NCBI GenBank assembly: GCA_037974665.1
Contig: CM075764.1
Coordinates: 86,484,825 to 86,548,824, forward strand
Source of the DNA: Ehretia macrophylla
Taxonomy: Eukaryota; Streptophyta; Magnoliopsida; Boraginales; Ehretiaceae
Direction of reading: 5' to 3'
Length of the DNA stretch: 64,000 nt
Shown here: one piece after another, positions 35,701-48,700 of the stretch
Position numbering within the stretch: the stretch's first letter is position 1
How the letters are laid out: each line of letters starts with the position of its first letter
Translations under genes and position numbers: made by a program
Notes under the pieces: model-generated
Database searches by the model: none
What the model was told of the DNA's origin: nothing
Seen by the model: the letters and a program-made list of their open reading frames with translations, nothing else

Positions 35701-36573
35701 GGGGTACATCCGGAGAACACTCATTTTGGAGTTATAAGGGGATGCCGGCTTATCGATAACAGTGTCATTATTACATCGGGATTTCAGTTTGTGGCTCGTG
35801 GTTCGTAATTGAAGAACAAGTGATTCGTATCATTTTTAATGTGTGGTAACTTGTTGTTTCAATTGTTCTTTGTTTGTAAAATGCTTTATTTGTACTAATT
35901 GCTGCATTGCACGTCCCCGGTAGACCTTATCCCTCACTGGGCAATTATGATTGCTCATACCTCGCTAAACATGTTTCAGGTGGTGCAGTTGGAGGAGTTG
36001 ACCTGATTGATGTGTGCTATTACTTGAGATTTGAGTGATTGCCTGCTAAACTGTGGAAGACCTTAATTATTCTACTTTCTATTCTATTTTGGAGCCTAAG
36101 GGCTTATGTATATATATTTGAGTAGTTGCAAGTTTGAAAGCTAAGTGGATGTAGTAAGTGTTATGGAATTGTGGCATGTAATAACTTTTGTTTCTGCTTC
36201 TAGCTATGTTACATGCTTGGGTGTGAATAAACGGGTGTATGGTTGGTTTTAATTTCTAAGAATGTTTAATGCTATCATGGAGTGGCATGATAAGCGGTTT
36301 TGTAAAGAAGTTAAGTTATGAATGCATGCTTGTGTGTATCTAAACTGTTTGTATGTCTTAAGGCTCGGATGACCTTAAAGCTAAGATCTTTAGTTATAAA
36401 TGAATGTCTTGTTATGTTGTGGTTTTATTGAGTGTTTATGGGTTTTCAGAATGTCCAATGGTACAGGGGAGACTCTGTCCGTTTTTCTTAAATTTTGTGA
36501 CCGGGTTTGGTATTGGATTGAGAATAGCATAGTTATTAGAGCCTCCAGTTTCGTGAGGGATCGGGGCGTTACA
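32748..36573. mobile_element. Solo LTR, 3826 bp, gypsy-type, inside Copia RT
   Basis: Begins TGTAACAACCCGAA and ends GATCGGGGCGTTACA, with inverted TGTAAC/GTTACA tips and exact 5-bp duplications CATTT (32743-32747 and 36574-36578). The Copia RT frame resumes after it. No ORF of note, primer-binding site or second LTR is seen. It is related to 3223-6104 but about 0.9 kb longer, with similarity strongest in the last third. Very long LTRs with these tips are found in Tat/Ogre-like gypsy elements; that assignment is inference. Confidence 0.9.
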
Positions 36574-36578
36574 CATTT

Positions 36579-37855
36579 GGCCCAGTGGTGTGACCTAGAA
36601 CAATTCGTTTGATCTTGGTTGTCGCTCTTTCTCGCAATTAGGTGTTACGTCAATTAGACGTGAAGAATGCATCTCTACATGGGAATCTCGCAGAGACTGT
36701 GTACATGCAACAACCATAAAGCTTCATTGATCCTATTTATCCTGATCATGTCTGCAAGTTACAGAAATCCATCTATGGGTTAAAACAGGCTCCACGAGCC
36801 TGGTATCAAAAGTTTAGCAATTCTCTATTGTCCTGTGGTTTTAGTCATTCACATCATGATGCTTCGTTATTTATTCGGCACTTTACTGATAATGTTCTAA
36901 TTTTGTTAATTTACGCTGACGATATCATCATCACTAGGAGTTCGACCATCCTCATTTCAGATTTTATTCAGGTTCTTTTCCAGACATTTGATATGAAGGA
37001 TTTGGGTCCCTTGAGTTATTTTCTTGGTATGGAGGTTCACTCCACTGCAGGTGGTCTTACTCTCACTCAATCAAAATACTTGTTCAGTTACTCACTCAGA
37101 TTGGCTTGGATGGTGTCAAACCTGTCTCTACACCAATGGTTGGCTCTATATTACATCTAGACGAAGGAGAACTACTTTCGGATCCCACTGAGTTTCAAAA
37201 GCTCGTGGGTGCCCTGCAATATTCAACAATGACTCGACCAGATGTCTCTTATGCGGTTAACTCTATCTGTCAGTTTATGCAGCATCCCCGCACTTCGCAT
37301 ATGGTAACTACTAAGCGAGTTTTGTGCTACATTAAAGGCACCTTAACACATGGTCTTCATCTCACCTCAGCCTCCTCTCTGCAGCTAACTGGCTATAATG
37401 ACGCAGATTGGTCCAGGCATCTTGCTACTAGGCGTTCAACGTTCGGGTTCGCCATTTGCATTGGTTCGAATATTATATGTTGGAGCTCAAAGAAACAACC
37501 GACGGTGTCCAAGTCTAGTGCCGAAGCTAAGTATCACGCACTAACCTCACTCACCTCTGAAATGTTATAGGTGTTGGAAGTTATGAAATTTCTTCATCTA
37601 TCACCTCCTACAGCACCGGTTCGGTGTTGTGATAATATTAGCTCAATCTATCTTGCCACTAATCCGATTATCCACAATAAAAGCAAGCATATCGAAATTG
37701 ACATCCACTTTGTGAGGGAAAAGGTGAGTGATGCCACGCTTCGGATTGAATATACTGGTACTATTGATCAACTAGCTGACATTTTTATAAAGCCGTTGTT
37801 TCGTCCTCCATATGAACTCTTGTGCGACAAGCTTCAGGTCGTTCACCCTCCTTAA
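36579..37855 (+). pseudogene. Copia reverse transcriptase and RNase H, second part
   Basis: Includes NQLDVKNASLHGNLAETVYM (motif with catalytic Asp), SIYGLKQAPRAWYQKF, and LLIYADDIIITRSS with the YADD catalytic pair near 36912-36923. A frameshift near 37100 leads to GVKPVSTPMV, LVGALQYSTMTRPDVSYAVN, then RNase H DADWSRHLATRRSTFGF and SAEAKYHAL. A stop at 37568 precedes CDNISSIYLATNPI and KSKHIEIDIHFVREKV. Stops also occur at 36610 and 36718. Confidence 0.93.
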
Positions 37856-37887
37856 GCTTGTGGGGGGGGGGGGAAGGGAGGGAGGGG

Positions 37888-38119
37888 TGTATTAAGCCAG
37901 ACTCCTACTTAGCTTTAACTATGTACAATATCTTTGTATCTTCTTTTACGTCTTGGACTTTATTACTAAGTCTGCATAGACTTCCACTACAGTGGATTAT
38001 TGATATAGTAGCTCGAGTAGATCTCTTGTAACTTTTGTACCAATGCTCTGTTGTACTTGTAAGCTATAAATTAATGCAAGAGTAAAGCAGCTGATTATCG
38101 GCCAATATAATTACTCACA
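37888..38119 (+). repeat. 3' LTR of the Copia element
   Basis: Starts TGTATTAAGCCAGACTCC (two extra bases against the 5' LTR) and ends TTACTCACA. It is preceded by the purine-only tract 37861-37887 (a G run, then GAAGGGAGGGAGGGG), the polypurine tract that primes plus-strand synthesis. Confidence 0.95.
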
Positions 38120-38124
38120 CGTAG

Positions 38125-38869
38125 TACTTAGTTAGATGTCTTCATTTCTTTTTGAAAACAATTTCACTCTCATTTTGATGAGATGGTACGAGTATTTGTA
38201 TCAATTAGAAGGTAAGTGCAATACTAACATACTTTATTCATTCAGTAGGTTAGAAAAATCCTTTTAATTTTTTCTTAAAAAAATGAATGGGTACACATGC
38301 AATGACAACTAAGTATCGGGGGTCAAGGTAAGTACTACAGTAGCAAAATCAGTAACCAAGAGTCGGGACAGGCATTTATACATAAATATTTTATATGAAT
38401 CATGAAAAGAGTTATTGATTTTATGTCTAAATTCAATCTGGTTAGAAATTATTATTCGATCTTATGTTTGGTAAAGGTTGCCCTCTTTTTTCCCATCTTT
38501 TTCTCTCATTTTTCTCTTTATTTTCTCTCAAATCACTCACTCTCTCTCTCTCTCTCCACTCAACAGAAGTATTAAATATATCATTTTCAATGTAAGAAAA
38601 CAAGAAAATATAATTGAAAAGAATTATTAATTAAAAAGTAAAAATAAGACATCTCCCTTCAATGTTTCACCTCCCATCGCTTTTACTTCCCCATTTTTAT
38701 GTTAGTACACAATGTCTCGTATACTAGTAATCGCTTTTAGTTCTAACGGATTTCTCACTGAACAAATAGCATAATTGCCAACTATACACATAATACTTTA
38801 ACGGATTTCTCACTAAAGAAGTGAAGTCTCAGTTGCTTATTGTTAATACCCTGTTAGTTCGAGGATTGC
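38125..38869. other. Intergenic, no recognised gene
   Basis: AT-rich, with a CT microsatellite near 38533-38557. No gene or element that I can assign. Confidence 0.6.
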
Positions 38870-39097
38870 ATGACAATGATGTGTCAAAATCCGGAGTTCC
38901 AACTTTGGCATGTATACCTCGAAGCAAATAAGTGTGCAAACTTATTAACAAATCTCGACTTAAAAAAAGATATTCTGGCTTCTCTTATAATGTTCCATAC
39001 TAACAGATTCGGGTCCATAACCATGAATTCCAATGCACGACATAGAGTTCTTAGATATAAAAAAAGTAAAACATCTCATCAAATAATAGTGGAATAG
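38870..39097 (+). pseudogene. Possible RNase H (RVT_3-like) fragment
   Basis: The translation FQLWHVYLEANKCANLLTNL resembles the RNase H C-terminal pattern H-x-x-R-E-x-N-x-x-A-D-x-L-A-x-L of plant LINE or domesticated RNase H fragments, with Asp replaced. The preceding frame lacks the rest of the domain. Low certainty. Confidence 0.4.
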
Positions 39098-39099
39098 TT

Positions 39100-39746
39100 G
39101 TTGAAACTATTCTATATCTGTATAATAGATCATTTAAACCTCTCTTTGAACCCAGAAAAAAATAAAAAAATAAAAAAATAAAACATTTTACATGGAGATT
39201 GCACTGGAAAAATCTGAAAAAAGCTAAAAACTACGTGGGATTACAACCCCTCCAATCAGTGTCAAAATGGTCTTTTCATGCACCATTGTGATGTGCACAT
39301 AATACATTTGTCTAAATCATTTCATAAAAATTGTATCATCTGTTCACCATTATTTGAAATCTCTTGTAACATTATAACATTACTAGAGAATCTAAATACT
39401 GTACACTTGATATTCCCTCTTAAGTTTGGAAACAAATTCTATAGGAGCTAACTGATGCATATAGTGAAATGCTGACAAGTGAGTAATTAGTCATGCAAAA
39501 TTTTTGAGATTCTCATTACTGGATTCATCTGAGCATAAACATTTTCAATCAAATCCCTTCTTTTGCAATTTTCCCTTTCCTCCAGCGTTTTTGCCCCGCG
39601 GCGCGCAGGAGAGGGGTTGAGGTGTAGGTCATACAAGATTAAGCGACATGACTAATGTGTAACATCTACATACTACAACAGTAGAAGCCAGATGAGTACA
39701 TATCTACAGAAACTCTGGAGGGGAGAAAAGTTAAAAGTAGTGGAAG
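39100..39746. other. 3' flank of the 3beta-HSD/reticulon gene
   Basis: Holds the 3'-UTR of the minus-strand gene ending at 39747. The polyadenylation point cannot be fixed. A small GC-rich spot (ccccgcggcgcgcagg) lies near 39596-39611. Nothing else recognised. Confidence 0.5.
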
Positions 39747-42700
39747 TCATTGCTGACTCTTCGACACAGAAAATGGATCATCATGCAACATTTCCCGGTT
39801 CAGATTAGAAGTGAAAGGCAGAGGTAAATACTTTATCAATAACCTCAACGCCATTCTTGCTATGCTTAGTGTGATCGCTGCTGCTCCATCTATTTCCTGC
39901 TCGTATTGCTCGTAAACAAGGAATAACGTGAAAGCAAGGGCGAGTGCTGCATCATTGTAAACTAAATTAGAAATGAAACTAATCAATCTCAAAGGATGAT
40001 CAAGCATTATTCTGTTGACAATAAGGAAACCATACCTATACCAATAGCCATGGTCAAGGAATGTGATACAATCAACTTAGTAAAGTATAGCAGAGTGGCT
40101 ACCTGTCACAGTTGCAAAAGATACTAGACGTAAACCAGAGATCCCAAAAGTTTGTAAAAGAATAGAATTATGCTGTTTTGCTCGTCATTGAAGTTCCGGT
40201 CATTGGATAACAAACATGACCGATACTAAGTACACAAACAAAAACACAGTGAGGGAGAGAGAACATTGCCATTTTTCAGAACAAAAGAACAAACAGATGT
40301 TCAAAAATATTTCCTCTGAAGTAACTAAATTAATCCCCCACAAAGAAAAGTTCATAACGCGGAAAAATGCAGATCTCAAGAAAGGAAAATAAGCTTAAAT
40401 GCTGCTGTTTAAAATTCTGAAAAGCATAGAGGTTCATAACGTATGACAAGTACCAAATAAATGACAGACCTGAGAAGCAGAAAGAAGCACAAAACTAAAT
40501 GGCCACATACCTTGAAGAAAGTATGCCAATCTTCTCCTTGGGCCAATGACTTTGTTAGACTACTGACTCTATTCCACGTATATGCTATGGTTGATATGCA
40601 ATTACTCATGTCCGATTCTGAGATCTCAAAAGTAGACGCCATTCTTGGAATTGTGAATCCAAAACTGTTGCATAAACACCATACTCAATAAGCTAGAAAA
40701 CAGTAGTGAACGAATGAAACAAGCCAACACCCGTCCCACGGAAAATAACAGTACTACTTTACAAAAAACAAATATATGCACACATATATGTTAAACATAA
40801 AATAACAATAAGAATAATGATAACAACAATAATATCAACAATAAAAACAACGATAATAATAACAATAAATTGAATCATAACTTCAAAAAAGTAAATATTC
40901 AAAGTAACCAGTTATGGAAACAGAAAGACTACTAACTTTAATAATAGGCAGCAAAGTTGTCGCCAACCATAAGAACAAAAAATTTGAAGAAACAACAAGC
41001 ACATTATAATGCAGAAAAGTAAGAAAGATTAAATGATGGCATGAGCTCTTTAAGGAAACTACAGCATGATAACAAAACAACAAAGGAAGTGTATGTGCAC
41101 TTCAAGCACTAAGCATATCATCCGTAAGGAAAGATGATAATACTTACATCTTTGATGGCAAAAAGTGACATGCCCAAAGGAAAACAACAATCAGCAACAG
41201 AAGCTTGGCGGCAGATGAGATAAAAGCTCTTCCACAGAGGAAAAACCAGTAATATAGCACAACCACAGCAAGAAAACAAGAAAATGTTTTCTTCTCATCT
41301 CTCCAAAGCAAAATATCTGCAACTGTAGTAACAAAAGATCACGTCATTCACCATTAATAACCAGACTACATTGAAGTGCATTCTTATTAACATTTTCTGG
41401 AAGGAAGAAAAACCTGGAAAAAATATTCCTGCTTCCAAACAAGATTTTCTTAAGACAACTACCACTCTGCTCATAAGACATCAATCGCGAACAATCCGTT
41501 TGCGCATTTACTTTAAGAGTGCAAAATTAGATTGCATTAAAAGTTTGCGAAACTAAGAAACATGTCTCTTAAACAATGGAAAAATTGGCAATATTAGCTT
41601 TAGGTGAACCCGATAGATTAGAATCCTCTGTTTGTGGATTGCGTTTGAGCTCAAGTTAGTGCACGCAAAGCATATACTAAACTTCATGTCAAATGAACAG
41701 TGTCTCACATAAGAGAGTTATTATTCTTGTCATAGTACAGAAACATACTCAATAGGTACCAACCTTTCCCACTGCCTAGCAGCTTCTCCACTTTTGGTTG
41801 TTCACCAAAGTCGCTGTAACTTCTGAAAGATGAATCCCTCGCCAAATGAGAGAATGACTTGATGGTTGAATCAATGCCTTCCTGCAAATACACAATCAGT
41901 GAGTGGAAAAAGTCCAAGACTCAGAATCCATTCTCTATTAGTTCTTTCTTGAATCGTACATGCACAATATTAATGCTATTTTCTCCAATTATGCAAAAGC
42001 ATATGAATCATGACATCCACAATAGCAACAATTACAGTCAGTTGCAAATCAATTAATGGAACATCCAATCACAAGAATCATCACCAGATAAACATTCAGA
42101 TACCAAGGTTCTACAGAAAGCATACATATTGAATTTCAAAATAAATATATCTATTAAATTTTTCATATGGAAAACCTCATTAAACGCAGAGAAAATTGAG
42201 CAAGATGGGAAAGATAAATGATGGTTACACCTTCGAACACGATTATTCCAAAAAATTATATAAAAACAGGAACAAAAGAGGAGGAGAAGGCATCATACTC
42301 TTCAAACCAACCAAATGTCCGAGGTGGGAATGCTCACTATCCCAAATATAAAAAGGAAAAAAGAGGAAGAGGAAAAAAAAAGAGGAAACCTATGTCGAAA
42401 GAGAGAGAGAGGCTAAAGGGAAGTAATCTGCTAGACCTGTCAAATATAGCAGCTAAATATTTGACAATACTTCAGGGACCTGTTCAGCATCCAAAAACTA
42501 AGTCTCCTAGCATATCGAGATTCTGAAATGAATATAAACTTATATTGAATTGGGTAAACAAGAAGCAATTGGTATGGATACTTTAGGGTGTTGATGTCAG
42601 GTAGATGTAGATAGTATTCAAGAATGTATAGATACTTTACGGTGTTGATGTAAATAGCTTTTGAGATGAACTTCTTGGTGCATATTAATAAAATTTATTC

Positions 42701-45700
42701 ATTTCTCGAGGAAAAAAAAAGGAGCAACTGGTATGAGGTCAACATTGGAAAACTCATACATGAAGTTTTCTTTGCCTTCCGCAAATCTTATCTATTCATG
42801 AATTGAAAATGAAAACAAAGAATGACTGGCACAGCTTAACAGGCCACAAGGCTTCCTAAACTCCATTTCACCCACTCTTGCTCACTGGTGTCTCTGAACA
42901 CTCACGCTCCACCGTGCAAATACATCCCAAGAAAAGAAACAAAGACAGGGAAACATACAAGCTACAACTAAAATGCCAGGGAGGACCATACAGGAAAGAA
43001 AAAGGGAAAGGAACCAAGGGTAAAAGAACTTACTTCCAGTGAAACAACAGGCGAATATCCAATATGTTTTTGAGCAGCAGTGCAGTTGAATGTCCGAGTG
43101 CATGAGCTAAATTTGAGAATTTTGTAAACCGACCCACATTCCATATTCAAGTGAATTGATTTTATAAGCAACGTGACATAGCGGACCATCGCAGCAGGAA
43201 GAATAAGCGTGGGCCTGCAACCACATATAAGCTGCAATCACATTACCAATCCCATTATGAAATAAAGCTCATATCTATACAGATCATTTCTCATTCTTTT
43301 TTCTTTCTTCTCCTTAAATTTTGCTGGCTGCCGGCAAGCAAAAAGGCAAAACGAAATGTCAACTGTAGAAAGGGAAACAAAAACTGCAAAGGGAAAACAA
43401 ATCAAGGCCCATATAAGATGCTTAGGACTCTTGCCATATAATAAAAGCCATCATAACCGTAAAGATGTGAAACGCTACAATCTAGCAAAATAGGAGAAAA
43501 AGCCAGCCTCCTGTTGGCATCGGGGAGGGGGAGAACAGTAAAGTGAGGGAGCCAAAAAAGCATTAATAGGAGGAAAAAAGAAAGAGGGGAGGGCAGAAAA
43601 GAAAAAAGAAAAGGCAGAAAAATGAAAAGCACGCAAAATATCATTCCAAGTATCTGTATACACATGTATAATGTAAGAATCTCTTACAAGATAGATTCAG
43701 ACAGTCCAATTACAACCATGTCAACAAGCGCTCCCTTAGACCCAAAATAAATGTCATACCTTCTTATTTGCACTATCCCGAAATTATGTCCACTTACCTT
43801 AGATAATATCTTCTATATATAATTTAAAAAATATATTTATATTAAAATAATTTTATAGGACCCAGTCTTCTCTCACTTTCTAACTTGTCAAAATATTTAA
43901 GGTGCTGTTTGGCCCCACTTTTAACTGCAATGACACAATATTATATTGTAATTTAACTTTGTTCAAAACTCTGAACTGGAACCATGACATTCAATCTGAG
44001 ACGAAAGGAATATTAATCAATCATAACGTATGCATCAATAACCTTGGGAGTTCCTCCCTTGCCATCGGTTGGGGCATGAGAGGTGGGGGAGTAGATGATA
44101 ATTCTAGCTGTTCAGCTTTTGGAGGAAAGGAATCCTTCAGGAGGGACACTTATACAGCGGAGTTGGCAGGTAGCCCAAGCCTATGTTTTCTGAGATCGAC
44201 GTACAGGCCAGCTAGCCAAGCTTCCCTTTCTTCGTCACTTAGATGCGGCTCGAGGGGTACTTTTCTGCCTCGACCGCATTGATGGCATAATCCAGATTTA
44301 TTACATTAATTACAACAACCATTAATAATATCCAAGGAAACACAGTTTAATATCTGCAGCACCAACTAAGATGAACTCATTACCTATGATAACCCAAGCC
44401 CTTCAACATGAGAGATATAAACTCTGAGAACTTTATTGGCTCATTATTAGTGATAAAAAATGCCTGCAAAATATTAATTATCCATTTTCAACATGACTGA
44501 GATAAAGGTACTAGAGGAGAAAAAGATAAATGAGAATTCCAAATAAATGGATACCTTCCCAGATGCAGAAACCATCCTGGAACTCAGAGCTTCTTCAGCA
44601 CATATAAATGCATGGGCAACATTCTCCACAAAGGTGAAGTCACACATACTCTCCCCACTTCCTAAAATAAACTGAAATGAGAAGGTCTATTACTTATTCA
44701 AAGAAAAATCAAAAAGCTCAACGTGCTTAGAAATGCAAGGTACAAGAAAATAAAAGAGCTTTGACAGTGAACAAAGTTAGCCAATAATGAAAAGTTTCTT
44801 AAAAAATTCCAGCTTACATTTCGCAGACTTGAAGCATCAGGGAAAAAAAAAAGAAAAAGAAACTTATATGCAAAGGACACAAAACAAGTACAGGTGCCTT
44901 GAGAAGTGAAGAACTAGGAAATGATAAGGAATTGCATTAGAAGCTGATGCTTCAATTAAAATATCTCCTTAGTTCAAAAAATTCAAGAGCAACAAGGTTT
45001 CCTCCATTTGTGTGAATGTAAAGCTTAAATTAGAAGTCCAAAACAATTTTGAAAGAATAAATCACGTCTGAATGAGATTTGTGCAGAAACCCAATGCAAA
45101 AAGAGACAACCTACAAGATTTTGGAAGTTGCCACATCATGTATAATAGAACTGCATAAGAAAGAAAATTCATGAATAGTTTGCAAACCTTGGCCCAAGAA
45201 GATTTCGCCATATTGACTAGTGAAGGCACGAGCTGTTTATCTCCGTGTCCAAACACGTTGGTCGGACGGAGTGCACATGTTAGAAGGCCATCTATATCAT
45301 TAGCAATAAGGACAAGTGCTTCTGATTGAGCTTTAAGATCAGCCAACATGCTCTCTAACTGATAACACATGCATTAAAGGAGAGATGGAAAAAAAAAGAG
45401 GGGCAGAAAAAGTGAGAATAAAGAATTATAACCAATGCAGATGAAGAAAAATACAGTTTACTAGCAAAGACATGATCAGGAAACTCCCACCAGAGTTACA
45501 TACTTTGCCTGCATATGGCAATGACTCATCTCCATTATGTATATCATGTCCATTGTCAAAAACTACGTCAGCAGAACTGTTGTATATTAGCCGTTTCACT
45601 TTATACTCTCGACAAGCATTGACGACATTTTTTGCACCTAAATAATAGAATATATTATCATGTTACCTTGGCAGTTTTAAAATAGTTATCAGCCAAATAA

Positions 45701-48700
45701 ATTCTCACGAAATGACCTTTTGTTGCATAAAGGAATCATTACCTTGGACGATGATTGTGTAGCACAAATAGAAATCAGGCGGGTATGAGTCCATAGTATC
45801 CATGTAGAACACAACAGATGCACCTTCCACAGCTGAACAACAAGAAAACCATGAATATGGAATCAGTTATATTCCCACATATTCTTTTACAACAAGAAAT
45901 AATTGAAACAAATACACACAAACGCAAACACATCTATAAAATGAACTTCAGTAATTGGCTAAAGAAACAAAGAATTTTTACGGTCCTTCAAATGCACCAA
46001 CATATAAAACAAAAAACCATTGGGCAGGTGCAGAAAATGTGAGAATCAAGTTGGAAATTTCCTGTCTCCCATGGTCAACCAATTCATCATCAAAAGTTTG
46101 AAGCCACCAATTGCAATAAATCATCAAAGATTTGGAAAAGAAAACTTCGGATATAATCTAAAAATGAGTAGTTCAGATACAAACTCTGCAACAAAAGAGA
46201 ATTGTGATTTCCCCTCCCTCTCTCTCTCTCTCAGACACACACATCATTCATACACACATTGGCAAGATGTCAGCCATAACTGGATCAGGTCTACCAGATG
46301 TATCTCAGCAAGGTGTAAGGTATTGACGGCTAAAAGTAGCTACAGAGTATGGACAGATTCATTAACTGTTTAGTTTTAAGTGTGTTTAAGTTCTAAAGTG
46401 CGTAATTTGTTAAACATTGTGTGAGCTTCGTTGTTCTAATGTTAGTCATCTAAGACACACAATCATCTTATGCTGGCGTATAAACAATTGATTGCAAGAA
46501 ATATATTTTCCAGTTCATAAATGGTTAAAATGATATTGGTATGTACATTGATAACATCGATGAATCCAATTCAATAACCTCCATGAATCCAATTGTCACC
46601 AGCGGTAAAGCACTGATACCTTCAGAATGGAGCATAATGCAAGTTTGAATTTTCATAATTTCACCTTGTGCAGCGAACATAGTTCAAGTAATGTTACTAA
46701 TGAAGGTAGATATGTGTACAGTAATACAGCTCTCACATATTATGTGACACATTGATCTCTAGTAAAAAGATGTGACAGTTACTACATCTTAATAATCTAA
46801 CAAAATGTTTGCATATATATGACGTTATGAACCTCAATATCTTATGAATTATATTAAATTCTTCTCCTCCCGTTCCTTAGCAACTACACAAGATCTATGT
46901 TTCAAGAACCCCACAACAGTATAATATTGCTTCTATACAAATACACATATACAATGCTCTTGCCTCTCATATGTCACATTTTCATACACATTAGCATTTT
47001 TTTGAGAAGTGAAAAAATTTATTAATTATGCACCAAGGGGGTGCAACCCAAACATATATACATCAACTATAAAATCCTCTATATAAACTCACTATAAACA
47101 TTAACTATGTATAGAATCAAAACAATCAAGGATCCTATCAACATCAACTTTACAAACACCGTTAATCCAAAAATAGAGATCATGTAAACAATGAAATTTC
47201 ATACACATTAGCATTAAGGAAAAATCAACAACAAAGACACACAACATTCAAGAGAGATACACGCACAGATACACGTACAAGCGAATCACTTTCATAGTGC
47301 AGAAACTTACATGTTATTCCAAAGAAAAAATACTCACAAAAACGTGCACATACATATATTGCTTACATTGGAAAGTCATATTCTTCCACTTTCACATTAT
47401 GTCCTCAGCAAACAAAGCCTTTTTTCACAAACCCTATATTTCATGCAGTTTCAGATACACACACATATGCATGCCAATTTATGAAATGCAACCCTTGTTG
47501 TAGAGAGCTAAACATTGTGTACATCTTTATGCATATACATACACACGAACTGCTTTTTCTACAATGCGCTTATAATTTATTATATGAGATGAGCTAAAGA
47601 CACCAGCAAGTCTCCAAGAATCTCCACCTGCACTGTTCAAGCCAGTGAACAGAGACCCAAGCCAAACTGGGTGTGCGCACCACACAAACAGTGCAGATGC
47701 CTAGTATTTTATGTGCTTAGCCAATAATGATAATCATAAAAGATACCCTATGCATTATGATTTCCAGAATTCTACTGTTGCCCAATTATACACTCATACA
47801 TTAGAAAACAAGGCTTGTACCGTTGCCTGAATTGTACATTCTGCTTCCGGAGTTGTACCATTAATTTATGACAAAAAAACATGTTCAATTAGCCTAAGTA
47901 GAAATTCATATTACGTGAAATGTTGTACATTGTGGTTCTGGACTTGTACCATTATTTTTTGGTGAAAGAAATAAACACATATTACGTGACATGTTGTACA
48001 TTGGGCTGCTGGAATTGTACCATTATTTTATGCTGAAAGAAACAAACAATTAGCGTAATCCAGAAACAATTATTGCGTGAAATGTTGTACATTGTGCTTC
48101 TGGAGTTATACCATCATCTTATGAAGAAAGAAACAGACAATTAGCCCCAAGCAGAAATTCATATTACGTTAAATGTTGTACATTGTGCTTCTGGATCTGT
48201 ACCATTATCTTATGATGAAAGAAACAAACAATTACCGTAAATTCAGAAATCAGTATTGGGTTGTAATTGTGCTTCTGGAGTTGTACCAACTATCTTATGA
48301 CGAAAGAATTGAACAATTAGCCCTAAGCAGACATTCATATCAGGTGAGGAATGTTGCACATAGTGCTTCTGAATTTGTACCATTATCTCACGACGAAAGA
48401 AATAAACAATTATCCCTAAGCAGAAATCCTTATGAAGTCATAAGACGATTGTACATTGCGGTTGCGGAGTTGTACCTTTGACAATATGTGATTTATGACG
48501 AACATCGACATGGAAATAGGAGGCCCGGCCCGAGGAGAAAGCGTCGGCGAGGAGAGACTCGGAGGAGGGATCCAGTTGAGGAGACTGAGTGGAATCGGCG
48601 ACTCGGACGATCCAACTTCCGATTCTCAACAGCCTCAAAACCAGACACCTTCCGACAAAGCCTCGCCCGCCTAACACCACGCACGTCTTCAACCGATCAT

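Larger units (their letters stand above)
25568..38119 (+). mobile_element. Full-length Copia retrotransposon with two nested insertions
   Basis: LTRs at 25568-25797 (230 bp) and 37888-38119 (232 bp), flanked by exact 5-bp duplications CGTAG (25563-25567 and 38120-38124). Removing the hAT (28476-32206) and the solo LTR (32748-36573) with one copy of each target duplication leaves about 4.98 kb, a normal Copia length, with gag, protease, integrase, RT and RNase H in Copia order. I count about 13 substitutions plus one 2-bp indel between the LTRs. Every polyprotein domain carries stops or frameshifts, so it is non-autonomous. Confidence 0.97.

Noticed and set aside
43402..43665. Minus-strand ORF of 87 codons rich in Phe and Pro
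   Set aside because: Lies in intron 6 (43215-44383) of the 3beta-HSD/reticulon gene, low complexity, no conserved domain. The pyrimidine-rich composition explains the open frame.
47830..48475. Regularly spaced repeats that might look like a CRISPR array
   Set aside because: Plant nuclear DNA. Units are long, diverged and contiguous without unique spacers, so this is a minisatellite.
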